A DNA stretch of 47,453 nucleotides from an uncultured Angelakisella sp. (GCA_910585535.1 CAJUFK010000014.1:1-47453); one strand, 5' to 3'. Positions 24,382 through 32,705 are shown, counted from the first letter of the stretch. Program-made: numbers and translations. Notes: generated by a model not told the origin, from the sequence alone.

Positions 24382-24690
24382 TCAAATGGAGATGCCCACC
24401 GCTTCTTTGACATACTGCGTAATGGCGTCGGAAAGCTGCCCTGCCCCGTGGCGGTCCGTGACCTCTACGATCAGGGGGCGCTTGCGGTTCAGCTTTAGCT
24501 CGTACACCAGCTCCGGGCAGAGGTTGATGAGCCGGTTGGTCATCAGCACCACCCCGATCTCTGGGTCATCCATCACCCGGAGAAGCTCCTTCTGGACCTC
24601 CTCCGCCTCGTGCAGGACCACCCCTTCGATCCCTGCCAGGCGCATCCCCATCTTGGTGTCGATATTGTCGCTGAGGAGATAGAATTTCAT
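24382..24690 (-). CDS. V/A-type ATPase subunit F
   Basis: Small rotor-shaft subunit, 102 residues. It starts MKFYLLSDNIDTKMGMRLAG and has the conserved EIGVVLMTNRLINLCPELV core followed by RKRPLIVEVTDRHG. ATG behind GAGGAGG. Confidence 0.93.
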   Translation of the reverse strand: MKFYLLSDNIDTKMGMRLAGIEGVVLHEAEEVQKELLRVMDDPEIGVVLMTNRLINLCPELVYELKLNRKRPLIVEVTDRHGAGQLSDAITQYVKEAVGISI

Positions 24691-24717
24691 GGCTGTTCCT
24701 CCTCTTGGCGCTTTCGC

Positions 24718-25161
24718 TTACAGATTGTTGATGATAAGAATGGAGATCAGCAGGCCGTACAGAGCCACGCCTTCGCCCAGGGCCACAAAGATCAGCGCCT
24801 TACCAAAGGCCTTGGGATCCTCGGAGAAGGCCCCGATGGCGGCGGGAGCGGCGGCGGCCACGGCGATACCGGCGCCGATGCAGGAGAGACCGGTCACCAG
24901 GGCGGCGGCCAGGAAGCCCAGGCCGTGACCGATGGTCATGCCCGCCTCGGCGGCAGCGGCAGACGTCCCCTCGGCCAGGGTGATGAACCCGCCCATGGGC
25001 AGGATGACCATAAGGGCCGCTACGCCAAAGAAAGCGCAGAGGTTGAAGATTACAGCGTGCTTGGCCTTCTGGCCGGTGGTCACGCCCTTGTAGATGGGCA
25101 CCAGGGGCATCATCAGCATCAGGACAGCAGCCAGAGGAAGCAGAAAGAATGTCGCGTTCAT
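24718..25161 (-). CDS. V/A-type ATPase membrane rotor subunit K (proteolipid)
   Basis: 147 residues with four hydrophobic stretches: two N-terminal ones (LLPLAAVLMLMMPLVPIY and FNLCAFFGVAALMVILPM), then the two-helix rotor hairpin. The ion-binding carboxylate is the glutamate of VALGEGVALYGLLISILI near residue 130. The first rotor helix (GLSCIGAGIAVAAAAPAAIG) shows no glutamine at the place where sodium-binding K subunits usually have one, which leans toward proton coupling, but this is weak. The N-terminal extension is a form I recall from other clostridia. Confidence 0.9.
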   Translation of the reverse strand: MNATFFLLPLAAVLMLMMPLVPIYKGVTTGQKAKHAVIFNLCAFFGVAALMVILPMGGFITLAEGTSAAAAEAGMTIGHGLGFLAAALVTGLSCIGAGIAVAAAAPAAIGAFSEDPKAFGKALIFVALGEGVALYGLLISILIINNL

Positions 25162-25209
25162 ATTCGGATACCTCCAAAAACTATTTTTAAGTTGCCCTAG
25201 GAACGGCCG

Positions 25210-27159
25210 TTATGCAGCCTCCTGGACAGAATAATCCACCTCGGCGGGGAGGAAAGGCCGGCCCTCGCCGTCAAAGAAGCGGCTGAAGACCTCGTAGAAC
25301 TCCAGACGCAGCACCTGGATGCCTACAATCAGGCCCTCCATGGCGGCCACAAAGATGTTGCCCACAATGATGACGATCACGGAGCCTGCCCCTCCCACCA
25401 TGTTGGAAAGGGTGAAGACCACCACCATCATACCGGCGTGGACCAGGACAAAGGCCCCTACTCGAAGGAAGGACATGGTGTTGGTTACAAAGCTGAGGAG
25501 GACCTCGAACATCTCAAAGAAGTTCTCCACCACAAAGCCGCCCACCCCTTCGGGGAACAACTCCTTCTCCCCCCGGCAGATCTTGCCCAGGGGTTCTTTG
25601 GCAAACATCAGGAGCAGGGGAACTACAAAGAAGGGAACGATGTACAGCGGGGTGAGAACGTTGATCCCCAGCGCCATCGTAGCCACTACGGCGAACAGCA
25701 CCGCCAGGTAAAAGACCAGGCCGGCCAGGCCGTTGTTGGAGAAGAAGACCCGTTCCCAATCCTTTCGGCGCAGCCCCAGCAGGATATTGAAGCCGATGGA
25801 TATGATGATGATAACGGCGCCCACGCCTACCGCTGCCAGCAGCAGGAAGTTGGTGTAGCTGCCTTCCATCACCTGGATCAGGTGGGGCCGTCCGAACAGG
25901 GCCTGATGGACGGGGATCAGCAGTTCTTCAAAGCCGAACACCGAGCCGTACAGGAAGCCGAACACCATGGAGGAAAGGCCGATCCGGGACATGATGCCGC
26001 CAATGGCCATCCCCTTCTTTTTGTACAGGAAAAGGCCCAGCAGGGAGACCATAAGCCCCTGGCCCAGGTCGCCGAACATGATGCCGAAAAGCAGGATATA
26101 GGAAAAGGCCACGTAGGGGGTAGGATCCAGGTCCTGATAGGAGGGAAGCCCGTACATATCCACGAACATTTCAAAGGGCTTCACAAAGGCCAGATTGCGA
26201 AGGCGCACCGGCACCGTGAGCCGGGGCTCCTCCCCGGGGTCCTTCAGGGTCACCGCCACCTTGTCCAAGCCGGCAAAGGACTTTTCAAAGGCGGCTGCCT
26301 CCTTGCTGGGGACATACCCCAGCACCACAAAGTCCCCCTTCACCGAGGCGGCCTTGTCCCGCAGCTCAAAGGCTTTGCCCAGAAGGCAGAGCTTGGCGTA
26401 AAGCTTTTGGACACGCTCCTTTTCCCCGGCAGCGATGCTGCTGATCTCCTCCCGGATGCCTTCCAGCACCTTCTGCTCCCTTTGGAGGTCCTTCTCGATA
26501 AAGTCGATGGCCTCCTGGGGGGTGCCGTGGGCGTAGTCCGGCACCCGGACCCGCTCGAAGTAGAGGGAATGGAACAGGCCGTCGATCTCCTGAACGTCTG
26601 CTATGGCGCAGAAGTACAGGCTCCAGACATACCCGCCGTCATTTTCCGACGAAAGGAGGATAAAGGGACGGTCGCTGTAGCTGCGAAGCTTTTGGTAGCT
26701 TTCCACCGGCAGACGGCCGAACCGCAGCTTGATATACTTGCAGGAGAAGAGCCTGTCGAAGTTGACGTCCTCCAGGCCGGTCAGGTGACGCAGCCTTTGG
26801 AGGGCCTTCTGGTGGGAATCGATAAGCTGCTCCGACCCCCGCTTTTTGGAGAGGAGCTTCTTCAGCTTCCCGTCCAGCTTGTCGATGTAGCCGGGGATCT
26901 CCTTATTTTGGAGGTCCAGCCCCTCGAAGCTGGTATTGCCAAGATCAATGTCCGCGTCCAGGGCGATGGCGCTGAGCTTTTTGCCCAGGGCGGCGTAGGG
27001 ATTTTCCTCCTTCATCACCGACAGGGCGGAGGAATATTCCGAAAGGCTTCCGGCGGATTCCGGGTGGAAGACCCCGGAGTCCAGGCATCGCAGCAGCACC
27101 TCGTCCAGCTGTCCCCTCTCCCCGCGGATGGTCACCAGGGACATCTTTTCTATGGACAC
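25210..27159 (-). CDS. V/A-type ATPase subunit I (membrane stator)
   Basis: Subunit a homologue that forms the ion half-channels; about 649 residues. A soluble coiled-coil N-terminal half (to about 320) is followed by seven or so membrane segments. Markers: TPYVAFSYILLFGIMFGDLG and SFLRVGAFVLVHAGMMVVVF, which includes the essential membrane arginine. Start: GTG at 27159 (reading VSIEKMSLVTI) fits the family N-terminus and the AGGTGG upstream; two GTG codons at 27168-27171 are alternatives. Confidence 0.93.
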   Translation of the reverse strand: MSIEKMSLVTIRGERGQLDEVLLRCLDSGVFHPESAGSLSEYSSALSVMKEENPYAALGKKLSAIALDADIDLGNTSFEGLDLQNKEIPGYIDKLDGKLKKLLSKKRGSEQLIDSHQKALQRLRHLTGLEDVNFDRLFSCKYIKLRFGRLPVESYQKLRSYSDRPFILLSSENDGGYVWSLYFCAIADVQEIDGLFHSLYFERVRVPDYAHGTPQEAIDFIEKDLQREQKVLEGIREEISSIAAGEKERVQKLYAKLCLLGKAFELRDKAASVKGDFVVLGYVPSKEAAAFEKSFAGLDKVAVTLKDPGEEPRLTVPVRLRNLAFVKPFEMFVDMYGLPSYQDLDPTPYVAFSYILLFGIMFGDLGQGLMVSLLGLFLYKKKGMAIGGIMSRIGLSSMVFGFLYGSVFGFEELLIPVHQALFGRPHLIQVMEGSYTNFLLLAAVGVGAVIIIISIGFNILLGLRRKDWERVFFSNNGLAGLVFYLAVLFAVVATMALGINVLTPLYIVPFFVVPLLLMFAKEPLGKICRGEKELFPEGVGGFVVENFFEMFEVLLSFVTNTMSFLRVGAFVLVHAGMMVVVFTLSNMVGGAGSVIVIIVGNIFVAAMEGLIVGIQVLRLEFYEVFSRFFDGEGRPFLPAEVDYSVQEAA

Positions 27160-27251
27160 AGACTTCACCACCTTTCTGACATTACTTAGCCGGATCCCTG
27201 ACCGCCTGGGGCCCGGGACCGGTCTCTAAACGGCCGGGCGGCCGCTTTCGA

Positions 27252-28298
27252 TCATAGGATCAGCATGGAACGGATCTCGTCCGGAGGCAGTCCGTACCGG
27301 ACCGACTCGATGACGTTTATCACGTTCCCCAGCTCGATCTCCAGCTGGGTGATATAGGCGTGGAGAACCACCGGAGGATCACCGGCCCCCCGCAGGTCCT
27401 TTTTGCTCTGCTTGGCCCGGATCCGCTGCACCGCCGTCTCGATAAAATCGGTGTCCTCCGGGCTGCCGCCCTGGGAGAGGCCCGCCTTGTCCAAAATGCT
27501 GTGGACGGCGGCGATGTTCTCCGCCTCCGCCATCTGGCCGATGGTCTTGGACAGCGGGGTCTCAAAGGGCAGAAGGCTGCCCCGGATAAAGGCTGGGTCG
27601 CTGCGGAAGAACCGCTTGAGACGGTAGGCCTGGGAGAGGTTTTGGTTGTCGATACGCTGGAGGAACACCTGGCGCATGGCCTCCCGGGCGCCGCCGCTCA
27701 GCTCCTTGTCCACAATATCCAGCTGCCGCTGGTAATAGTTTGCGGAGATGGCCTGTTCGCACTTCAGCAGGTCCAGCTGGCCCTCGGCGTCCGGGGGGAA
27801 CTGCCGCAGCAGCCTGCCGTAGCCGCTCCCCTCAAAGAAATCCAATAGATCCCGGTAACTTTTCAGCTCTGCCATCTTTTCCAGGTCGTAGCTGGCGTGT
27901 TCCGCCAGCCGCCGGTCATACCGGGAGTGGTAAGGCTCCCTGTCCTGCTCCCCCTTTTTGCTGCCCAAAAAGCGGAGGAAGGCCACCAGCTGCCGGCTCT
28001 CGTCCCAGGCGTAGATGTACTGGTACAGCTCCTGCTGGCCAAAGTCGAAGGCGATGAGCCGCTGGTACTGGATATACCGCAGGCTTCGCAGGAGGTGTTC
28101 CAGCTGGCCCCGGTGGATGGTGGCGGGATCCATCTGCCCAAGGACCTCCCGGTAATGGGTGTTGTCCCGCAGATAGGCCGCAGCCTCCCCCACCGAGCGC
28201 TTTTTGAGGAGTTCCTCGTAGTCGGCGGCGGTGACCCGCTCCCCGTACATGGCCCGGGCCTTGGTGGCAATGGCCTTATTGGAGAAGGATTTGAGCAT
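27252..28298 (-). CDS. V/A-type ATPase subunit C
   Basis: Socket linking the rotor shaft to the membrane ring, 348 residues. All-helical, with RGQLEHLLRSLRYIQYQRLI, a FFEGSGYGRLL loop and the C-terminal EIELGNVINVIESVRYGLPP, which matches the N-V-I-x-x-I-R-x-G ending of the family. ATG behind GAAAGGAG. An 80-base gap, rich in CCGG, precedes subunit I. Confidence 0.93.
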   Translation of the reverse strand: MLKSFSNKAIATKARAMYGERVTAADYEELLKKRSVGEAAAYLRDNTHYREVLGQMDPATIHRGQLEHLLRSLRYIQYQRLIAFDFGQQELYQYIYAWDESRQLVAFLRFLGSKKGEQDREPYHSRYDRRLAEHASYDLEKMAELKSYRDLLDFFEGSGYGRLLRQFPPDAEGQLDLLKCEQAISANYYQRQLDIVDKELSGGAREAMRQVFLQRIDNQNLSQAYRLKRFFRSDPAFIRGSLLPFETPLSKTIGQMAEAENIAAVHSILDKAGLSQGGSPEDTDFIETAVQRIRAKQSKKDLRGAGDPPVVLHAYITQLEIELGNVINVIESVRYGLPPDEIRSMLIL

Positions 28299-28355
28299 CC
28301 CTTCGACGCTCCTTTCCGTTGTGATCTCCCCCCGGGCAGGGCCGGAGGGACGGGG

Positions 28356-28676
28356 CTATTTTTCGATGCACCGCTGGAAGATCTCCTCCTCCCACTGGGC
28401 ATGGCGTTCCTGGTAGGTCTGTTCCAGGCCCTCCATCAGGGAGTGGTACCGCCGGGTGATGTCCTCCAGCTCCGCCTGGGAGGCTTTGCCCTCCTCGTCC
28501 CGGACGACACCGATCCGCTGAACGGCCTTCTTGGTATACTCCTCCCGGAACCGCTCCATATCCCGCTCGGTGTTGGCCAGGGTGTCCTCCAGGGCCTCCT
28601 GGGCTTCCTCCACCATGGCGCAGGCCTTCCGGTCCAGTTCCACCAGCCGTTCCAAAATGCTGTCGCCTTTGTTCAT
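28356..28676 (-). CDS. V/A-type ATPase peripheral stalk subunit (G/H type)
   Basis: 106 residues, almost entirely a charged coiled coil with heptad spacing (ILERLVELDRKACAMVEEAQ, then EALEDTLANTERDMERFREE). Its place at the head of the operon and its size fit the G/H stalk partner of subunit E, whose sequence is poorly conserved. ATG 28676 is chosen (AGAGGA); the open frame reaches 28724 but that would lengthen it with unrelated residues. First gene of the operon. Confidence 0.75.
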   Translation of the reverse strand: MNKGDSILERLVELDRKACAMVEEAQEALEDTLANTERDMERFREEYTKKAVQRIGVVRDEEGKASQAELEDITRRYHSLMEGLEQTYQERHAQWEEEIFQRCIEK

Positions 28677-28764
28677 TCCTCTTTGATCCCTCCTTCCCAA
28701 CGCCGACAGGGCAGGGCCTGGCATAGGAAAACACCCCTGCTCCCGGTCTTTGCATACGTGTCTT

Positions 28765-28793
28765 ATGATACACCCAAACTATTTTTTTTGCAA
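28765..28793 (-). promoter_or_regulatory. promoter of the ATPase operon
   Basis: On the minus strand: TTGCAA (28793-28788), 17-base spacer, TATCAT (28770-28765). The start point near 28758 gives an 80-base leader before subunit G/H. Confidence 0.75.
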
Positions 28794-28806
28794 GAAGGAC
28801 CCGGAC

Positions 28807-28835
28807 AAAAAAAGCCTTCTTTTTCAAAGAAAAGG
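28807..28835 (-). terminator. probable terminator of the polysaccharide operon
   Basis: On the minus strand CCTTTTCTTT can pair with AAAGAAGG (one mismatch, one wobble), followed by CTTTTTTT. It lies between the GT2 stop and the ATPase promoter, where a stop signal is expected. The stem is weak. Confidence 0.45.
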
Positions 28836-28922
28836 GGTAAAATTCACCAAATCCCTAGCAGCTTTTTTGGTGACACTTCCAGTCTTTTCCACCCCCCAAG
28901 GAATCTGGCGGCCTTTCCCCCT

Positions 28923-29888
28923 TCATCCCTGCCCTCCCTTTCCCATGGCGGCGGCAAGGCCCCAAAAGGCCGCTGCGCTGACAGACAGCGCCAGGATCGC
29001 CGCCGCGTCCTTTTTCCGGGGGCAGCGGGCCAGAGCTTTCCAGCTGAAATGGCGCCGGAGGTTGCCCTGGAGCAGTTTCAGGTAGTCCCAAAGCCGCCCC
29101 TCCGACGCCCCCTTCTTCACCGCCAGCACAGCCAGACACCGGCATGCCGCCAGGGCCGTCTGCCGGAAATCGGTCTCCGCCTCCGGGAAGCGGAGGGCGG
29201 CGTCCTCACAGATTCGGTCGTTTACCGCCAAGGCCGTGCATTTGCGCCGGTTGATGCCGCTTTGCATCTGGCCCCCTTCCCGGCAGACATAGTGGTAAAG
29301 ACGGTCCGGCAGGTAGCAGACCTTTTCCACCCGTTGGAATAGCTGGTATAAAAAGAGCAGATCCTCGCTGTAGAAGATCCCCTCATCAAAGGGGCAGTCC
29401 TTCACCAGGCTGGTCCGGTACAATTTCCCCCAGGGCACAAAGCCGAAGGGCTGGCTCCGGGCAAGGCAGCGGACCGCCTCCTCCCGGGAAAAGACCCCCG
29501 GGGGCCCGTCCTTAATTCGGATCCCCTCCGCCCCGCAGGCGCAGACATCCGCCCCGGCCTCGGTCAAGCGGCGGTACATCCTTTCCAGCAGCTGGGGCTC
29601 TGCAAAATCGTCTGCATCCACAAAGGAGAGGTACTCCCCCTTCGCCCTGCGGACCCCTTCATTCCGGGCCCCGGAGGGCCCCCGGTTTTCCGGAAGATGG
29701 ACCGCCTGGAACCGGGGGTCCTTTTCTGCCCAGCGGTCACAAAGGGCCCCGCTTTTGTCGGTGGAGGCGTCATCCACGGCGATAACCTCAATCCGCCTGT
29801 AGGTCTGCGCCGCCAGGGAGGCAAAGCAGGCCTCCAGATACCCGGCCCCGTTGTACACCGGAACTACCACACTGATTACCGGCTCCAT
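28923..29888 (-). CDS. glycosyltransferase family 2
   Basis: Transfers a sugar from a nucleotide donor in polysaccharide or glycan assembly; cytosolic or membrane-associated; 321 residues. GT-A fold markers: VSVVVPVYNGAGYLEACFAS at the N-terminus, VDDASTDKSGALCDRWAEKD, NRGPSGARNEGVRRAKGEYL and the DXD site FVDADD near residue 95. The C-terminus has a weak hydrophobic helix. ATG behind AAGGAGG; its start overlaps the end of the fused ORF by 13 bases. It is the only clearly complete gene of the polysaccharide cluster. Confidence 0.9.
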   Translation of the reverse strand: MEPVISVVVPVYNGAGYLEACFASLAAQTYRRIEVIAVDDASTDKSGALCDRWAEKDPRFQAVHLPENRGPSGARNEGVRRAKGEYLSFVDADDFAEPQLLERMYRRLTEAGADVCACGAEGIRIKDGPPGVFSREEAVRCLARSQPFGFVPWGKLYRTSLVKDCPFDEGIFYSEDLLFLYQLFQRVEKVCYLPDRLYHYVCREGGQMQSGINRRKCTALAVNDRICEDAALRFPEAETDFRQTALAACRCLAVLAVKKGASEGRLWDYLKLLQGNLRRHFSWKALARCPRKKDAAAILALSVSAAAFWGLAAAMGKGGQG

Positions 29889-30754
29889 CCCTCCGCCTCC
29901 TTCCCAAGGACCTGGCGGTAATGCTCCGCCAGGCGGCTGTGCATCTTCTCCAGGGAAAACAGCCTTTCGGCCCGTTCCCTGCTGCTTTTGGACATTCTCC
30001 CAAGCAGCTCCGGGTCTCCGCTTAGGCGGAGAATGCCCTCCGCCAGGCCGGGAATGTCCCCCGGCTCCACCAGGATGCCGTTCTCCCCGGTGACGGCCTC
30101 GGGGCTCGCCCCGACGGCAGTGCTGAGGGCGGCCTGCCGCGCCGCCTTTTCCGGCAGCAGCTCCAAAAGCCACGCCGCCAAAAGGCCCAGGGCAACAGCC
30201 GGAATGGCGATCCGCTTCAGTCCCACCAGGAAGAAGAAGCACACCGCCGCCAGCCAGATGGCCGGGCGGGGGGACTGCCGCCAATGCAGCAGCAGGTACA
30301 GGAGGAAGGGGCCAAAGGCGAAGGTCAGGTCGTGGGTTTCCAGCTGCTGCATCAGGGGGCCGGTCTCCTTAAAATCTTCGATCCGGCCAAAGAGCGCCGC
30401 TCCGGCACAGCCCAGGGCGCCGAAGATCACCATAATAAGGACGGCGAAGATGAGGATGGAGAACCGCTCGGTCACCCGAACGCTGGAGAGCATCATAATG
30501 TTCTGGACCCCCAGATATTCGTTGTACTCGTCGTTGGTCTCATAATAGATGGCCTGAAGGCTGCTGATCTTCTCCACCAGGGAGGCGATCTCCCCCTGGA
30601 GCTGCTCCTGCACAGCCGGGGAGGAGCTGGCTGGCGCGCTGCTGAACACCTCGATGACATAGCCGTTGTAATCTGTGTCGATGAGGTTGTGTTCATAAAG
30701 GGTCCTGTCTTCGCGGTATTTCTTGAGATACCGGAAAACATCCAGCTCTTTCAC
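29876..30754 (-). pseudogene. in-frame fusion ORF: chain-length-type membrane protein + polymerase piece + GT4 C-terminus
   Basis: One uninterrupted 292-residue frame made of three unlike parts. Residues 1-128: a soluble coiled-coil region and one membrane helix (SILIFAVLIMVIFGALG at about 99-115), as in the C-terminal part of Wzz-like chain-length proteins. Residues about 129-207: LTFAFGPFLLYLLLHWRQSP and VCFFFLVGLKRIAIPAVALG, which look like the middle of a Wzy-type polymerase. Residues about 208-292: STAVGASPEAVTGENGILVE followed by PGD and a RERAERLFSLEKM helix, the end of a GT4 glycosyltransferase that lacks its donor half. Two internal deletions that kept frame explain it best. Starts at GTG, overlapping the previous stop. 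Probably non-functional, but it could be translated. Confidence 0.7.
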
Positions 30755-31313
30755 AGTGTCACCTCCTGGGTCTTTTTCGCAATCCCCGCCTTAGCGCGGC
30801 GTTCCTGCTTCAAAAGGATGCTGCCGGCCAGGGCGGCGGTGAACAGCAGCGCCATGAAAAGGGATACCATGGCCATCTTTCCCGTGGCGGGGGAAGAAAA
30901 GCCCACCTGGATGTAGCCGTCCCGCTTTTCCTGTACATACGTGCCGCACAGGTCCCGGCACTGGGCGGCCAGGGTCAGCAGTTCCCCTTTCAGCTCCTCG
31001 ATCCGCCGGTCTGCCTGGGCCTGGGCGGCGGAGTTTCCCAGGGCCCCGCCGGTCTGCTGGGAGGCGTAGGCATTGTGTTCCATCTCCTCCCCAAGTTCGG
31101 CGGCAGAGGCCAGGTATTCCTTCGCCTCGGCGGCAAAGTAGTCCACTGATAGAAGGTGGTTTCCAGTTCCTCCGAAAAGAGACACCGCCCCGCGGCGATG
31201 CAAAGGACCGCCGCCAAAAGCAGACAGACCGCTGTTCTGACGCGCTTCTTCTTCCCTGTTCTGTTCCTGGGGCGTTCTGTCGCCTCTTTTTTTCTAGCTC
31301 TTAGCAGCTTCAT
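30751..31313 (-). pseudogene. frameshifted two-helix membrane protein of the polysaccharide locus
   Basis: Frame one runs from an ATG with a good site (GGAGGCG) and gives a basic N-terminus, a membrane helix (RTAVCLLLAAVLCIAAG) and SEELETTFYQ. Near 31147 the sense continues in another frame as VDYFAAEAKEYLASAAELGE, an external coiled coil, and a second membrane helix (MAMVSLFMALLFTAALAG), ending KKTQEVTL. Rejoining needs one extra base at about 31147. Total length 563 is not a multiple of three, as expected. The architecture (helix, coiled coil, helix) resembles Wzz-type proteins. A sequencing error is the alternative. Confidence 0.7.
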
Positions 31314-31362
31314 CCCTTCGCGCCTCCCTGGGGTCACATTCCTTCCCGCTTTACCACCGCTC

Positions 31363-31854
31363 TTACCGTACCACCTCCCGGGGGAGCGGCGGCCGGGGGC
31401 CTACAATGGACATATCCCCCCGGAGGATGTTCAGCAGCTGGGGCAGTTCATCCAGCCCCATGGAACGGAGGAGCTTTCCAAACCGGGTGACCCGGGGATC
31501 GTTCCGGATCTTAAAGGCGGGGCCGGTCATCTCGTTATAGGGCAGCAGTTCCTCCAGCCGCTGCTCCGCGTCGGTGGACATGGTGCGGAATTTGCAGAGC
31601 CGGAACTCCTTCCCCCACTGCCCGCATCGCGTCTGGGTAAAAAGAGGGCCGCCTTTTGGGTCATCGATGACCACGGCCAGGGCGATGAGCAGCAGCACCG
31701 GTGAAAGCACCACCAGCGCCAGAAGGGATAATGTGACGTCCTGGACCCGCTTCACCGCCAGATATAATTTCCGGCGCCCTGACGGCTTCAGCTGCTCCAG
31801 CAGAAGGGCCTCCGCTTCTGTCTCGGTCACAGCCCGGCGGTCTGTTGCCTGCAT
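31363..31854 (-). pseudogene. undecaprenyl-phosphate sugar phosphotransferase, C-terminally truncated
   Basis: Bacterial sugar transferase (PF02397 type) that starts repeat-unit assembly on undecaprenyl phosphate. It has a membrane anchor (VTLSLLALVVLSPVLLLIALAV), then KGGPLFTQTRCGQWGKEF, LCKFRTMSTDAE, TRFGKLLRSMGLDELPQLLN and ILRGDMSIVGPRPPLPREV. It stops two residues later, whereas the family continues about 60 residues through the KPGITGLWQ block. So 163 residues are present and the catalytic domain is incomplete. ATG 31854 follows GGAGG. The break marks a deletion end. Confidence 0.8.
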
Positions 31855-31887
31855 TCCTGTCACCTCCGCTCGTTGAGTATCCCAAAG

Positions 31888-32391
31888 CTAAGGGGCCGGA
31901 CGCTGCCGAAGCGCCTTTGGGGCGGAGGACCTGGCAAACTCCGCCAGAAAGCTGTCGTGCAGCTGTTCTTCGGCCTCTTTCCGGGCCTTTACGGCGTCCT
32001 CGAAGTTATGGTACCCTCCCAGATAATACCGCTTGCCCTTAAAGCAGATGCTGGCCCGCCAAAGCCGTTTCCGGGCCAGCCAGTCCACTCCGGGAACACC
32101 GCTGGTATTGTTTTTTCGTATCGTTTTTGCCCGCAGCATCTCCACACAGGTGCCGTCTACAAAGGTCAGTCCCAAGAGCCCTGCCCCCGCCGAGGCCTCC
32201 CCCAGTCCCCTGCACCCGCAGCTGGAGGTATGTCCGCTGCGCAGATGTCCGCTGGTGACCACCGTTTCCCGCCCGCAGTCGCACCGGCAGAGCCAGGCGG
32301 TGCGGTTTCCTACATTGGGAGCCGGCCCTATCACTGTCAGCTTTCCGTACCGCTGTCCGGCCAGGTCCAGCTTCTGCCGTGAGTGTCCCAT
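31888..32391 (-). CDS. AP2-domain DNA-binding protein with N-terminal zinc-ribbon-like segment
   Basis: 167 residues. The N-terminal half has a start (LAGQRYGKLTVIG) and a metal-site-like WLCRCDCGRE and SSCGC, as in phage HNH-associated and regulatory proteins. The C-terminal half is an AP2/ERF-type domain: NNTSGVPGVDWLARKRLWRA, SICFKGKRYYLGGYHNFEDA, then an alpha helix. Such proteins occur in phages and mobile elements of clostridia. No HNH catalytic motif is seen. It is at the head of the polysaccharide remnant. ATG behind GGGGGAGAG. Confidence 0.8.
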   Translation of the reverse strand: MGHSRQKLDLAGQRYGKLTVIGPAPNVGNRTAWLCRCDCGRETVVTSGHLRSGHTSSCGCRGLGEASAGAGLLGLTFVDGTCVEMLRAKTIRKNNTSGVPGVDWLARKRLWRASICFKGKRYYLGGYHNFEDAVKARKEAEEQLHDSFLAEFARSSAPKALRQRPAP

Positions 32392-32479
32392 AATCTCTCC
32401 CCCTGAATCTTCGGGACAGAATCTGCATTTTGGGAATAAGTAGAAGCCTTTGCTGGAAAAAACAGAAGGCTATCGCCGG

Positions 32480-32557
32480 AGTTGTGGAAGATTCTCGCTC
32501 CTCCTTGAGATGCTGGTGAAAGGCAGAAATCTGCCAGGTGTCGATCCTTCTTTTCAT
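32480..32557 (-). pseudogene. tyrosine recombinase stub (first 26 residues)
   Basis: An ATG with an excellent site (TAGGAGG, nine bases before) opens MKRRIDTWQISAFHQHLKEE, then RESSTT, which matches the start of the SAM-like core-binding domain of phage-type integrases (H-L-x-x-E-x-x-S-x-x-T). After that the frame turns into low-quality sequence that overlaps the AP2 gene, so the remaining catalytic gene is deleted. The surviving promoter and site suggest that an integrase once headed this locus. Confidence 0.6.
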
Positions 32558-32593
32558 TGGTACAGCCTCCTAAAGCAGTAAGATGGTGATAAA

Positions 32594-32622
32594 ATTCTAC
32601 CGGTTCAGGGGGCAGCTTGTAA
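32594..32622 (-). promoter_or_regulatory. promoter of the AP2/polysaccharide remnant operon
   Basis: On the minus strand: TTACAA (32622-32617), 17-base spacer, TAGAAT (32599-32594). Just upstream, GGAAA-N3-TTTCC (32627-32639) is a perfect short dyad that could bind a regulator. Confidence 0.65.
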
Positions 32623-32655
32623 AATGGAAAATATTTCCTATTTCATCTATTTGTG

Positions 32656-32705
32656 AGAAAAAAAGCCAGGCGCAGCACGGATCGTTTTCCGTACTGCGCC
32701 TGGTT
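32656..32705 (-). terminator. intrinsic terminator of the amidohydrolase operon
   Basis: CCAGGCGCAG-x-ACGGA pairs with TCCGT-x-CTGCGCCTGG around a six-base loop, followed on the minus strand by CTTTTTTTTCTC. It is 35 bases behind the M20 stop. Confidence 0.9.

Noticed and set aside
29889..30284. N-terminal extension of the GT2 frame
   Set aside because: It is the shadow of the fused ORF; the GT2 fold begins at MEPVISVVVPVYN with its own ribosome binding site.
32039..32479. Continuation of the integrase frame to 172 residues
   Set aside because: After residue 26 the sequence is the out-of-frame complement of the AP2 gene region and shows no recombinase motifs.
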